Shown here one piece after another: positions 18,883 through 27,732 of a stretch of DNA of 37,409 bases (within the stretch, counting starts at the first letter, position 1; every line of letters starts with the position of its first letter). The notes below the pieces were generated by a model. It did not search any database, was not told the origin of the DNA, and saw only the letters and a program-made list of their open reading frames with translations. Source of the stretch: Beijerinckiaceae bacterium (lineage in GTDB: Bacteria; Pseudomonadota; Alphaproteobacteria; Rhizobiales; Beijerinckiaceae); NCBI GenBank assembly GCA_947474545.1, contig CANJJI010000027.1, positions 1 to 37,409 on the forward strand. Direction: 5' to 3'. A program made the translations under genes and the position numbers.

Positions 18883-18898
18883 GCCGTATTATCACGGC
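18883..18898. promoter_or_regulatory. Dyad in the divergent SDR / isochorismatase-like promoter region
   Basis: GCCGT, six bases (ATTATC), ACGGC. The dyad lies midway in the 74-base space between the two divergent starts and overlaps TATTAT (18887-18892), a possible -10 for the plus-strand operon. A single regulator could control both directions. The arms are short, so the site is tentative. Confidence 0.35.
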
Positions 18899-18925
18899 AG
18901 GATAAAACGAAAAGGAGAGGAAACG

Positions 18926-19570
18926 ATGGCGAGAGTTTCGCGCCTGGAAAAGCAATTGCCCGCTGCGCGCACGGGCCTCATCCTGTTCGACGCATTGAAC
19001 GGCTATCTGCACCCCTCCAATCCCGAAAAGCAGAAATTTCTCTCTGAACGCAATATATTGCCAAATATGCAACGGCTGTTGGCGGGCGCTCGTGCAGTGG
19101 GCATAACGACATTTTATCCCTCCGGGTCCCATGCGCCAGACGGTTCCGACACTGTCGCACGGCTGACCGATACGGATATGGAGCTGCATCCGCTTGGCGA
19201 TGCAGGCGCCCCCATCAAACCAGGCTTTTATGCCGGCTCAAAGGAAGCTGAAATCGCGCCCGAACTCGCGCCAGCCCCCGGCGACAAGTTCGTGCCGAAA
19301 AACCGCTGGAACTCCTTCCACCAGACCAATCTTGAGCTTCAAATGCGCGTGCGTGGCATCGACACGATCATCATCGCGGGTGGTTCGACGGATGTCGGCA
19401 TTGCATCGACCGTCTTTGCAGCGCGCGACATGGATTATGGCATCGTCGTCATCAGCGATTGCTGTTATTCGGCGCGGGGGAACAACAATCAGTTTTTTCT
19501 CGAGCGCGTGTTCCCCCGCATGGGCCGCGTGATGACCACGGATCAGGCCGTGGCATTGATGGTGAAATAG
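18926..19570 (+). CDS. Isochorismatase-family protein with Gly at the catalytic Cys position
   Basis: This 214-residue isochorismatase/cysteine-hydrolase fold protein has AAAAGGAGAGG upstream of ATG 18926. The family triad is Asp-Lys-Cys. Here Asp22 (LILFDALNGY) and Lys125 (VPKNRWNSF) are present, but the loop that usually reads TNVCVEST is TDVGIAST, so the Cys position is Gly158. The isochorismate hydrolases EntB and PhzD also have Gly there and cleave a vinyl ether rather than an amide, so an amidase role is doubtful. A second Cys pair (SDCC, 179-180) is not at the catalytic position. It starts a plus-strand operon with a dienelactone-hydrolase-like gene nine bases on. Confidence 0.88.
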   Translation: MARVSRLEKQLPAARTGLILFDALNGYLHPSNPEKQKFLSERNILPNMQRLLAGARAVGITTFYPSGSHAPDGSDTVARLTDTDMELHPLGDAGAPIKPGFYAGSKEAEIAPELAPAPGDKFVPKNRWNSFHQTNLELQMRVRGIDTIIIAGGSTDVGIASTVFAARDMDYGIVVISDCCYSARGNNNQFFLERVFPRMGRVMTTDQAVALMVK

Positions 19571-19579
19571 GAGGACGCT

Positions 19580-20395
19580 ATGGCTTCAATTGCAGACAAT
19601 CTCGAGATTAGTGAACACGTTTGCGCCAACGGCATGCCTGCGTGGATTACAAAACCCAAAGGGCTGGGCAAATATCCTGTCATTGTTTTCATGCATGAGC
19701 GTTATGGCCTGGTCAAACATACGCTGGATCTGTCGCAACGTTGCGCGGTAGATGGTTTTCTCGTGGTGACGCCGAGTTTCTTTTTCAAACATCCTGATCT
19801 GCCCAATCTCAATCTCGGCGAAGGCCGCTATGACATGACCGATCCGGAATCGGTCGAGCTGATCGATGCTGCGTTTGAACTGGCGCGCAAAGATCCCAAG
19901 GCAGATATGAGCCGCATCGCCGTCGCGGGTTATTGCCAGACCGGGCGCCATCCGCTTGTCTATGCCTCGCAGCGCAAACTCACCGCCGCCGTCGTGTGGT
20001 ACGGCGCCTGTTCGGAGCGCGAATGGGGCACGAATGAACGCCAGCCAAAACTGCTGACCGAGGTTATCGCCGCCGTCGATTGTCCCGTATTTGGCGCATT
20101 CGGCGAGGCCGATCACATTATATCTATCAACGATGTCAGACGCTTTCGCGATGCGCTGGAAAGCGCCAACAAGACCTATGACATGCACATCTATCCCGGC
20201 GCGCCACACGGCTGGCTGAACGACACAATGCCCGGCCGCTATCGCGCACCGCAGGCCAATGCGGGCTGGGCCGACCAACAAGACTTCCTGAAGAAGGTCA
20301 TGACGCCGGGATTTGAGAACACGCGTATAAGCTGGAAATTCGTAAGTGAATCCGGGCGCGATTACGACTTCTCAAAAAATGTCCGCATGGAATGA
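19580..20395 (+). CDS. Dienelactone-hydrolase-family alpha/beta hydrolase
   Basis: This 271-residue hydrolase has a Cys nucleophile as in true dienelactone hydrolases: GYCQTG with Cys119, Asp178 (GEADHII) and His210 (GAPHGW). The family elbow is normally GYCxGG or GFCxGG, so Thr in place of the first Gly is a mild deviation. The N-terminal PVIVFMHERYGLVKH carries the oxyanion region. A C-terminal tail of about 45 residues (WKFVSESGRDYDFSKNVRME) is longer than in the minimal family. The stop overlaps the next start by four bases (ATGA). Likely substrates are lactones or esters from ring cleavage, but this is context only. Confidence 0.9.
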   Translation: MASIADNLEISEHVCANGMPAWITKPKGLGKYPVIVFMHERYGLVKHTLDLSQRCAVDGFLVVTPSFFFKHPDLPNLNLGEGRYDMTDPESVELIDAAFELARKDPKADMSRIAVAGYCQTGRHPLVYASQRKLTAAVVWYGACSEREWGTNERQPKLLTEVIAAVDCPVFGAFGEADHIISINDVRRFRDALESANKTYDMHIYPGAPHGWLNDTMPGRYRAPQANAGWADQQDFLKKVMTPGFENTRISWKFVSESGRDYDFSKNVRME

Positions 20396-21801
20396 GCAAC
20401 AAACTTGCGGCAGATGCTGAACTGACGCAGCGCACTTATCCCGGCGCGGCGCGTGCGGCTTTGGGTATGATCATCATCAGCTTCGGGGCCATGCTGGGAC
20501 CGCTGGATTCGGCTGTGAATATTGCCTTTCCGGCGATCACGGCGGCCTTTGGCCTGCGCATCAGCGATATTCAGTGGATCGTCATCGTTTACGTGCTGAT
20601 GCAATCGTGCTTCAGCATCATCTTCGGCAAGCTCGGCGATCTCTATGGGCACCGGCGTGTGTTCATGTTCGGATCGGGCCTTGCGGCGCTTATTCATGCG
20701 GTGGCTGGGTTTGCGCCGAATTATCCTGTTCTCGTCGCGTTGCGCGGACTACAGGGGATCGCTATCGGCATATCCATGTCGTGCGGGCCAGCTTTGGCGA
20801 CGTTTCTTTATCCGCCTGCCAGCAAACGCGCAGCGCTGTCATTCTATACCATGCTGTTTGGCATCGGCCTTGCCATAGGCCCCGTTCTTGGTGGCTGGCT
20901 GATTGAGACTTTCGGCTGGCCCGCAGTGTTCTGGTATCGCGCGCCGATTGCTTTTACGGCTCTGGCGCTGGCGTTTCTGTTACCGGGGGATATACCTAAC
21001 AAGGGACCGGCTCCCGCATTCGATTATGCAGGCACGCTCTGGCTGATGCTGTCGCTTGCAAGTTTTGTCGGCATGTTGACGCTGGCGCGGCAATCCGAAT
21101 ACGCAGCATTGCCTGTTGCGATGCTGTTGATCTGGATTGCAACAGCTGTGCTGTTTGTGCGGCAGGAGCGAAAGGCGGTTGATCCCGTGCTGCATGTCGA
21201 GTTTTACAAAAATCCTTCTTTTGCGGGAATTCAGCTGGCCACACTCTCAATCAATTTTTTCAATTTCTCGGTGTTCCTGCTGGTGCCATACCTGCTGGTC
21301 ATCCGCGGCGACACCAGCCTTATCGTTGCTGGCCTGATGCTTGGGCTTTATCCATTAGGGCAAATTCTTGCGGGTCTCATCGGCAGCCGCTTGTCGAAAA
21401 GCGTCACGTCCATGATGCTTGTCTCAGCCGGGCTGATCATCGCTTCGTTCGGCGTGATCGCCAGTGGCTTAACTGGCACTCTGAAAACGCTTGCTCCGCT
21501 GGGTGCGGCCCTGTTCACCGCTGGTTTTGGCCTTGGCACATTTCAGGTCGGCAACCTTGATCTGACGACCAGCATTCTGCCTGTCAGTGCACGCGGTATG
21601 GCCGGCAGCCTTGTCAATGTGCTTCGGCTGCTCGGCATTATCGTGGGGGCCGCTATCATCACCTGGGTCTATGACTCTCTTGCGCAGCCCGACCGGCTGC
21701 AACAATTCCGTTCGACATTTCTGATCATGGGCGGACTGGAATTGTTTTGCGCCATTGTTTTGTCGCGATTTCTGTTTCGCCATACCACACCCGTAAGCTG
21801 A
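20392..21801 (+). CDS. MFS transporter, DHA2 (EmrB/QacA-like) type
   Basis: This 469-residue inner-membrane transporter is predicted to have 14 helices. The MFS motif A is GKLGDLYGHRRVF near residue 82, motif B is RGLQGIAIGI, and motif C is GIGLAIGPVLGGWL. The N-terminal LDSAVNIAFPAI is the DHA2 first-helix signature (D1 motif). It overlaps the hydrolase gene by four bases, so it should be translated with it. It probably imports or exports a pathway compound rather than a drug, but the direction cannot be read from sequence. Confidence 0.92.
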   Translation: MSNKLAADAELTQRTYPGAARAALGMIIISFGAMLGPLDSAVNIAFPAITAAFGLRISDIQWIVIVYVLMQSCFSIIFGKLGDLYGHRRVFMFGSGLAALIHAVAGFAPNYPVLVALRGLQGIAIGISMSCGPALATFLYPPASKRAALSFYTMLFGIGLAIGPVLGGWLIETFGWPAVFWYRAPIAFTALALAFLLPGDIPNKGPAPAFDYAGTLWLMLSLASFVGMLTLARQSEYAALPVAMLLIWIATAVLFVRQERKAVDPVLHVEFYKNPSFAGIQLATLSINFFNFSVFLLVPYLLVIRGDTSLIVAGLMLGLYPLGQILAGLIGSRLSKSVTSMMLVSAGLIIASFGVIASGLTGTLKTLAPLGAALFTAGFGLGTFQVGNLDLTTSILPVSARGMAGSLVNVLRLLGIIVGAAIITWVYDSLAQPDRLQQFRSTFLIMGGLELFCAIVLSRFLFRHTTPVS

Positions 21802-21855
21802 TAGTTGCCTGTGGAGCAATTCCAGGTAAGACGATTTGAAACGTAGGAGGAAGCC

Positions 21856-22605
21856 ATGCCTGACACCGATATCCGCAGCAATTCAGACGCCAAGCTACGC
21901 ATGGAAATCGCTGCCGCCACGCGGCTTATGGTGATGGAGAACCTGCTCGATTATTCAGGCCACGTGTCAGCGCGTGTTCCCGGCGAAGACGCCTATTACA
22001 TTCAGCCCGCCACTGACCCGCGCGGCGATGTCACGCCTGAACGCATGATCAAGGTGGATTTCGAAGGTAATGTGCTGTCCGGCGCGCCGCTGCGACCACC
22101 GTTTGAAATTCCCATTCACGGCGAAATTTACAAGGCGCGGCCTGATGTGAACGCTGTTGTGCATAACCACATGGAGATCGCAATCTGGTTCACCATGATG
22201 GAAGGCGTGCAATTGATGCCGATGCGCGCGCGCGCTGTGCGCTGGGCTTCCGGCATTCCCACCGATCCTGATCCCAGCCATATCAAGCTGAAGGAACAAG
22301 GTGAGAAACTCGCGCGCAGCCTCGGGCCTCATCACGCTGTGCTGATGCGCGCACACGGACTGACTCTCGTCGCCGAATCCATTCCTGCATTGCTTGTTGA
22401 CGCCGTACACTTTGATGAGAACGCGCGCGCGCAGATGGAAGTTATGCAAGCCGGGCGCAAGCCGCTTCCTCTCACGGATGAGGAGATGGAGCAAATTAAC
22501 CGGCATGAAATGCGCGACTTCCATTGCGGGAAGCTGTGGGCCTATTATCTGCGCAAGGGCGAGAAAGCCGGGGTTCTTCCTGATGGCTGGAATGTTGTTT
22601 CGTAA
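21856..22605 (+). CDS. Class II aldolase/adducin-family protein
   Basis: This 249-residue metal-dependent aldolase-fold enzyme has GGAGGAAGCC in front of ATG 21856. The metal and catalytic residues are Glu90 (IPIHGEIYK), His103 and His105 (VVHNH), and His167 (MRAHG). The family includes sugar-phosphate aldolases and epimerases and also aromatic decarboxylases. Because there are no phosphate-binding sugars or kinases nearby and the operon has a dienelactone-hydrolase-like gene and an SDR, a decarboxylase of a hydroxylated (aromatic) acid is plausible. It lies 54 bases after the MFS gene and is convergent with the next MFS gene (nine bases between stops). Confidence 0.88.
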   Translation: MPDTDIRSNSDAKLRMEIAAATRLMVMENLLDYSGHVSARVPGEDAYYIQPATDPRGDVTPERMIKVDFEGNVLSGAPLRPPFEIPIHGEIYKARPDVNAVVHNHMEIAIWFTMMEGVQLMPMRARAVRWASGIPTDPDPSHIKLKEQGEKLARSLGPHHAVLMRAHGLTLVAESIPALLVDAVHFDENARAQMEVMQAGRKPLPLTDEEMEQINRHEMRDFHCGKLWAYYLRKGEKAGVLPDGWNVVS

Positions 22606-22614
22606 CTCGCGAAT

Positions 22615-23862
22615 TCAGCCTTTTGGCTTGTTCTCGATTGCATCGACAATGATGCGATAGGATGGGAGCGTTGCGATAAAGGTTCCCACGCACAGGACAG
22701 ATGCAATGGCGAATGTCAGCCGCAGTCCGATGGCCTCCGCCGCTATGCCGATGATGACAGCGCCAACAGCCGGCATGCCGCGATAGATCAGCAAATAAAG
22801 CGACATCGTGCGGCCCCGGTTCTGGTCATCCACCGCCAGCTGCATCAACGCCTGTACGCTCGTGGACATGATGGCGAGGCCATAGCCGCCGACAAGCGAA
22901 AATAGGATACCTACAATCAGATTGTCGGTGACAACAAAGAACAGCGTTCCAAGGGCGGTGAGTAGATATCCGGCCATAGCGACTAGCGTGAGCCCGTTGA
23001 TACCGCCCCGCATGGCGACATGTATTGCGCCGATGACAGCGCCGACGCCCATTGCTGAAGTCAGCCACGCCAATGTCGTCGCGTCGCCATGGAACACAAC
23101 ATCAGCAAAGCCGGGCAGCATATCTTGCAAGGGACGCGCGAGTATTGACGCGCATCCCAGTATGATCAGCAGGGGCCGGATTGCCGGATGCCGCCACGCA
23201 TAGGCAATCGTTTCCGCAACGTCGGCGAAGAGATTACGCGTCGATCGGCCTGATCGATCGGGTGGTGGCAGCCGCAGGATTGCGAAGGCCAGAACGCTGA
23301 TACCAGAGCCAAGTGTATGCGCAAGAAACGCACCCGTGACCCCCCATACCGGAATGATCAAAGCAGCGACAGCTGGTCCTACAAAGCGGTTGGAATGGTA
23401 GCAGGCTGAATCAATTGCTACGGCAGAAGAAAAGAGTTCGCGGGGCACAGTCGAGGGAATAATGGATTGCCGCGCTGCCGAGTGAAATGGGTAGGCACAG
23501 CCTACGACGAGCGCCAAAACAAACAAGATTTCGATCCGCATCATACCGAGCCAAGTCAGCATTGCCAATGCGACCACATGCAGGAACATCACGAATTGCG
23601 AAATGCGCATGAGCTTCAAAGGTTCCATGCGGTCGCATACTGCGCCTGCAAATGGAGCCAGCACCAGCATTGGCGCTGAATCTGCGGCAGCGATGATCCC
23701 AAGCCATGTGGGAGAATGCGTCAACTGCCAGGCCAACCACCCAACGGCGACGCGCGAAATCCAGCCGGTCATGTAATTGGGCAGCAAGCCGCCCAGAAAC
23801 AGTTGAAAATGCGGCTGTGACAGCGTCCGGACTATCGGAGGCCTTGAAGCAGTTTCGGACAT
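22615..23862 (-). CDS. MFS transporter, enterobactin-exporter-like (MFS_3)
   Basis: This 415-residue transporter of about 12 helices has the MFS_3 features WISRVAVGWLAWQLTHSPTWLG near the start, AGAVCDRMEPLKLMR in the first cytoplasmic loop, and DDQNRGRTMSLYLLIYRGMPAVGA in the second half. A substrate cannot be predicted. A TAAAAT hexamer at 23892-23897 in an AT-rich stretch upstream could be its -10. No Shine-Dalgarno site is obvious before ATG 23862. It stands alone between the class II aldolase gene and glcB. Confidence 0.9.
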   Translation of the reverse strand: MSETASRPPIVRTLSQPHFQLFLGGLLPNYMTGWISRVAVGWLAWQLTHSPTWLGIIAAADSAPMLVLAPFAGAVCDRMEPLKLMRISQFVMFLHVVALAMLTWLGMMRIEILFVLALVVGCAYPFHSAARQSIIPSTVPRELFSSAVAIDSACYHSNRFVGPAVAALIIPVWGVTGAFLAHTLGSGISVLAFAILRLPPPDRSGRSTRNLFADVAETIAYAWRHPAIRPLLIILGCASILARPLQDMLPGFADVVFHGDATTLAWLTSAMGVGAVIGAIHVAMRGGINGLTLVAMAGYLLTALGTLFFVVTDNLIVGILFSLVGGYGLAIMSTSVQALMQLAVDDQNRGRTMSLYLLIYRGMPAVGAVIIGIAAEAIGLRLTFAIASVLCVGTFIATLPSYRIIVDAIENKPKG

Positions 23863-23953
23863 GGGGCGGTTCGCGGTTTTCTTTTTTTAAGATTTTACCG
23901 CGCCATCATGCAGGCTCCCGCCACAGATGCAAGAGCGCCAGCGTAAGGGCCGG

Positions 23954-26128
23954 TCAGCCGCACAATTGCGCCGCCTTTGCTTCACGGCGGCGGCTATGCA
24001 GAATAAATTCGGTATAGCCGTTGGGTTGCTCTCGGCCTTTAAAGATCAGGTCGCACGCCGCCTTGAAAGCAACTCCATCGAAATTTGGCGCCATGGGCGT
24101 ATAGGCGGAATCACCGGCATTCTGACGATCAACAATCACCGCCATGCGCTTGAGCGCTTCCATCACTTCGGCTTCGCTGACTACGCCGTGATGCAGCCAG
24201 TTGGCGATATGCTGCGAGGAAATGCGCAACGTCGCGCGATCTTCCATCAGGCCGACATCATGAATGTCAGGCACTTTCGAACAGCCGACGCCCTGGTCAA
24301 TCCAGCGCACGACATAACCGAGAATGCCCTGCACGTTATTATCGATTTCCTCACGTACCGCATCAGGCGCGAAATTCGATTGCGCCAGAGGGATCGTCAG
24401 AATGTCCTCCACCTTCGCAGGCGTGCGGCTTGCAAGCTCTTTCTGCCGGTCGAAGACGTTGACGTCGTGATAGTGCAGCGCGTGGAGAGTCGCTGCGGTT
24501 GGCGAGGGAACCCAGGCTGTATTGGCGCCGGATCTGGGATGTCCGATCTTCTGAGCGAGCATGTCGGCCATGCGATCCGGCATTGCCCACATGCCCTTGC
24601 CGATCTGCGCCTTGCCCGGCAGGCCGCAGGCCATGCCCACATCGACATTATTGTCTTCGTAGGATTTGATCCATTGCATGTTCTTCATCTCGTTCTTGCG
24701 GATGAAGGGGCCTGCTTCAATCGAGGTATGAATTTCGTCTCCGGTACGGTCGAGAAAGCCCGTGTTGATGAAAACAACCCTTTCGCTCGCCGCATGAATG
24801 CAAGCTGCAAGGTTGATCGAGGTTCGCCGTTCCTCGTCCATAATGCCCATTTTCAGGGTATTTTTCGGCAATGAGAGCATAGCTTCGATGCGGCCAAACA
24901 CTTCGTTGGCAAATGCAACTTCCTGCGGACCGTGCATTTTTGGTTTGACTATATAGACAGACCCCTTGCGGCTGTTGCGAATTGCACCCGCCGAACCCTT
25001 AAGGTCGTGAATAGCGATCAGGCCCGTCAACGCGCCATCAAGCAGGTTCTCGGGGATTTCCTTGCCTGCACTGTCAAGGACTGCATCAGTATACATGTGA
25101 TGCCCGACATTGCGCACCAGCATAAGGCTGCGGCCGGAGAGCCAGAGATCGCCTCCCGCTGCCTTTTTGAATTTCTTGTCTCCATTGAGCTTGCGTTCGA
25201 CGGTGCGTCCACCTTTTTCGAGGTTCGCGCTCAATGTGCCTTTCAACAGGCCTAACCAGTTGCGATAATTGACGACCTTGTCGTCAGCATCGACGGAGGA
25301 CACGCTGTCTTCCATGTCCATGATCGTGGTCAGCGCGGATTCCATGACGACATCGGCGATGCCTGCCGCATCGGTCTTGCCGATAGCATGGTTGTGATCG
25401 ATGACAATTTCAGCGTGCAGGCCATTGTTGCGCAACACGATGGATTTTGGCGAGGCAGCATCACCGGAAAAGCCCACGAACTTCGCCGGATCTTTCAGGC
25501 CCGTCGTGCTGCCGTTCTTTACGGTAACTAGGAGCGCGCCATTTACGACGCTGTATCCCGCTGCCTCAGCATGGCTGCCGATGAAGAGCGGCGCTATGGT
25601 ATCAAGCACTTCGCGCGCCTTGGCGATCACCCGTTCACCACGCACCGGATTGTAAGTCTTGCCCGCTGCTGCGCCGCCCTCGTCCGAAATGGCATCTGTG
25701 CCATAAAGCGCATCATAGAGCGAACCCCAGCGCGCATTGGCTGCGTTGAGTGCGTAACGCGCATTCGAAACCGGCACGACGAGCTGTGCGCCGGCGATGG
25801 TGGCTATCTCCGCATCAACATTGGCTGTCGTAATGGAAAAATGCGCAGGCGGCTCCAGCCAATAGCCAATATCGCGCAGGAATTGATAATAGGCGGGTAG
25901 ATCGAGTGGCTTGCCCTTGCGGCTCTTGTGCCAGTCATCGATTTTCGCCTGCATCGTGTCGCGGGCTGTCAGCAGCGCTGCGTTCTTAGGTGCTAGATCG
26001 CGCACCATGGTGGCAAATCCATCCCAAAAAGCTGCAGGCGCAATGCCGGTTCCGGGCATGGCTTCCTGCTCGACAAAGTCGGCAAGTATTTTGGCCACTT
26101 GCAGACCTGCCATTTCAACCGTGCTCAT
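23954..26128 (-). CDS. glcB: Malate synthase G
   Basis: This cytoplasmic enzyme condenses glyoxylate with acetyl-CoA to malate. At 724 residues it has the full length of the G isoform. The Mg/glyoxylate ligands are Glu432 (GIMDEERRT) and Asp460 ([16 protein letters not shown]), with the likely catalytic Arg339 ([11 protein letters not shown]). The [12 protein letters not shown] and [20 protein letters not shown] blocks are also typical. The start ATG 26128 has GGAGA eight bases upstream. It is placed downstream of the allantoin-pathway operon, so it would consume glyoxylate released from ureidoglycolate. A strong candidate promoter and operator lie at 26162-26198. No isocitrate lyase is in the window. 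Confidence 0.97.
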   Translation of the reverse strand: MSTVEMAGLQVAKILADFVEQEAMPGTGIAPAAFWDGFATMVRDLAPKNAALLTARDTMQAKIDDWHKSRKGKPLDLPAYYQFLRDIGYWLEPPAHFSITTANVDAEIATIAGAQLVVPVSNARYALNAANARWGSLYDALYGTDAISDEGGAAAGKTYNPVRGERVIAKAREVLDTIAPLFIGSHAEAAGYSVVNGALLVTVKNGSTTGLKDPAKFVGFSGDAASPKSIVLRNNGLHAEIVIDHNHAIGKTDAAGIADVVMESALTTIMDMEDSVSSVDADDKVVNYRNWLGLLKGTLSANLEKGGRTVERKLNGDKKFKKAAGGDLWLSGRSLMLVRNVGHHMYTDAVLDSAGKEIPENLLDGALTGLIAIHDLKGSAGAIRNSRKGSVYIVKPKMHGPQEVAFANEVFGRIEAMLSLPKNTLKMGIMDEERRTSINLAACIHAASERVVFINTGFLDRTGDEIHTSIEAGPFIRKNEMKNMQWIKSYEDNNVDVGMACGLPGKAQIGKGMWAMPDRMADMLAQKIGHPRSGANTAWVPSPTAATLHALHYHDVNVFDRQKELASRTPAKVEDILTIPLAQSNFAPDAVREEIDNNVQGILGYVVRWIDQGVGCSKVPDIHDVGLMEDRATLRISSQHIANWLHHGVVSEAEVMEALKRMAVIVDRQNAGDSAYTPMAPNFDGVAFKAACDLIFKGREQPNGYTEFILHSRRREAKAAQLCG

Positions 26129-26161
26129 CTACGATCTCCGCGAATACGAAAGGCCCAGTGG

Positions 26162-26198
26162 GCAGGAGCCTATTATAGCGGCTCCTGCATGGGATCAA
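26162..26198 (-). promoter_or_regulatory. glcB promoter with overlapping 9-base inverted-repeat operator
   Basis: On the minus strand a perfect TATAAT (26172-26177) follows TTGATC (26193-26198) at a short 15-base spacing. The -10 sits inside a perfect inverted repeat: GCAGGAGCC (26180-26188), nine bases, GGCTCCTGC (26162-26170). The transcript would start near 26165 with a leader of about 40 bases. A dimeric repressor bound here would block polymerase directly. Read as RNA from the upstream permease, the same bases form a nine-pair hairpin. Confidence 0.6.
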
Positions 26199-26243
26199 GG
26201 CGATGGGCAACAGCGATTGAAGCGGCTGCTGCCAAGTTAAAAC

Positions 26244-27644
26244 TCAGTGCGCAGGCTCGGCAGCACTTGCGGACTCGATGGCCCGCGCGCCATTGAAGAA
26301 TGCGTTCAGGATGACTGTGATGATCGTCGTCAGCAGGATCCCGGATTCAAGCAACGGTTTGAGCTGGTTTGGGAAATGCTCAAAGAAATTCGGAGCGACA
26401 AGCGTGAGCATGCCGAAACCGACACCGAGCGCCACGATGAACAGATTGTTCCGGTTCGCCGTGTAATCAACCGAAGACAGGATTCGTACACCTGTGGCTG
26501 CCACCATTCCGAACATGACGAGGCCCGCGCCTCCCAGAACATAGACCGGGATCGCTGCAAAGACAGCGGCCAGTTTCGGAATGAGACCGAGGACCAGGAG
26601 AATCACACCACCGGCTATCGCGACCCAACGGGATTTCACGCCTGTCACGCCGACCAATCCGACGTTTTGCGAATAGGACGTATAGGGGAAGGTGTTGAAG
26701 ATACCGCCGAGGATCGTGCCAACGCCGTCGGCGCGCAGTCCCCTGGTCATATCATCTTCGCTGACCTTCTTACCGGTCATTTCGCCCAGCGCAAGAAACA
26801 TGCCGCTGGATTCAACCATGACCACGATCATCACGATACACATTGTCAATGCAGACCAGAATTCGAATTTTGGTATGCCGAACTGGAATGGCATAACAAA
26901 AGCGAACCAGGGCGCGTTGGCAACCGACCCAAAATTCATCTTGCCCAGCGCCGCCGCTACAACGCCGCCGAAGATAATGCCCAGCAGCACGGCAATATTA
27001 GCCCAGAAGCCCTTCATATACTTTGCAATCAGCATGATTACGACAAGCACCAATGTAGCAACAAGCATGTTGTCGAGCAGGCCGAAGGCAGGGTTGGGAA
27101 ACGAACCACGTTGTCCGTCAACCACGCGCGTGAGCGTCGGCAACCCACCGCCGACCCAGCCAATACCGATGCGCATCAACGTAATGCCGATGACGAGAAT
27201 GATCGTACCGGTGACAACAGGGGGGAAGAAGCGAATAAGCTTCGACATAAACTGCGCAATGATGGTTGCAAAAATACCCGCTGCGATGACGCTGCCGTAA
27301 ATCGTCAGAAGGATGTCATTGGGAGAGGCATTGGCCGCCTTGCCGGCATTGATCATGGCCAGCATCGGCGCAACCGAGGCGAATGTGACACCCATCATGA
27401 CTGGCATTCTGATGCCTACGCCCGGCATGCCGAATGCCTGCACAAGGGTAGCGATGCCACATGCAAAAAGATCCGCGTTAATCAGCATGGTCCGCGTTTC
27501 CGGCGGAAGGCCAAGAGCGCCGGCGATGATGAACGGAACAGCAACAGCGCCCGCATACATGACGAGAACGTGCTGAATACCGAGCGCGGTCAAACGATCG
27601 GGCGGTAGTATTTCATCTACCGGATGAGTCGTATTGTCAGCCAT
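26244..27644 (-). CDS. NCS2-family purine (xanthine/urate-type) permease
   Basis: This inner-membrane proton symporter for purine bases or urate has 466 residues and about 14 helices. The family histidine in the first helix is His25 (LGIQHVLVMYAGAVAVPFI). FFPPVVTGTIILVIGITL and IVMVVMVESSGMFLALGEMTG are NCS2 signatures; the latter contains the substrate-binding Glu. The SYSQNVGLVGVTGVKSRW motif is also present. GGGGGAG lies seven bases before ATG 27644. It follows the ammonia-lyase gene by 88 bases on the same strand and precedes glcB, which fits import of urate or xanthine for the pathway. Confidence 0.94.
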   Translation of the reverse strand: MADNTTHPVDEILPPDRLTALGIQHVLVMYAGAVAVPFIIAGALGLPPETRTMLINADLFACGIATLVQAFGMPGVGIRMPVMMGVTFASVAPMLAMINAGKAANASPNDILLTIYGSVIAAGIFATIIAQFMSKLIRFFPPVVTGTIILVIGITLMRIGIGWVGGGLPTLTRVVDGQRGSFPNPAFGLLDNMLVATLVLVVIMLIAKYMKGFWANIAVLLGIIFGGVVAAALGKMNFGSVANAPWFAFVMPFQFGIPKFEFWSALTMCIVMIVVMVESSGMFLALGEMTGKKVSEDDMTRGLRADGVGTILGGIFNTFPYTSYSQNVGLVGVTGVKSRWVAIAGGVILLVLGLIPKLAAVFAAIPVYVLGGAGLVMFGMVAATGVRILSSVDYTANRNNLFIVALGVGFGMLTLVAPNFFEHFPNQLKPLLESGILLTTIITVILNAFFNGARAIESASAAEPAH

Positions 27645-27732
27645 TTTTCACTCCCCCTTTAAAATCTGATCCCATTGCTCAGACCAGAAACAGCCGGTGT
27701 GTGCGTTTATGAATGCATATACCGGGCCAATG

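Noticed and set aside
23866-23900. Inverted repeat CGCGGT...ACCGCG with a T7 run between MFS and glcB as a terminator
   Set aside because: The loop of about 20 bases is too large and the T-run lies inside the loop. The AT-rich block fits better as upstream promoter DNA for the MFS gene.
23927-24874. 315-residue plus-strand frame opposite glcB
   Set aside because: It is the antisense shadow of a well-defined malate synthase G and lacks a ribosome site.
26247-27608. 453-residue open frame on the plus strand
   Set aside because: It is antisense to the NCS2 permease for its full length, is very rich in His, Asp and Arg, and has no family-like blocks. It is a shadow of the GC-rich membrane-protein gene.
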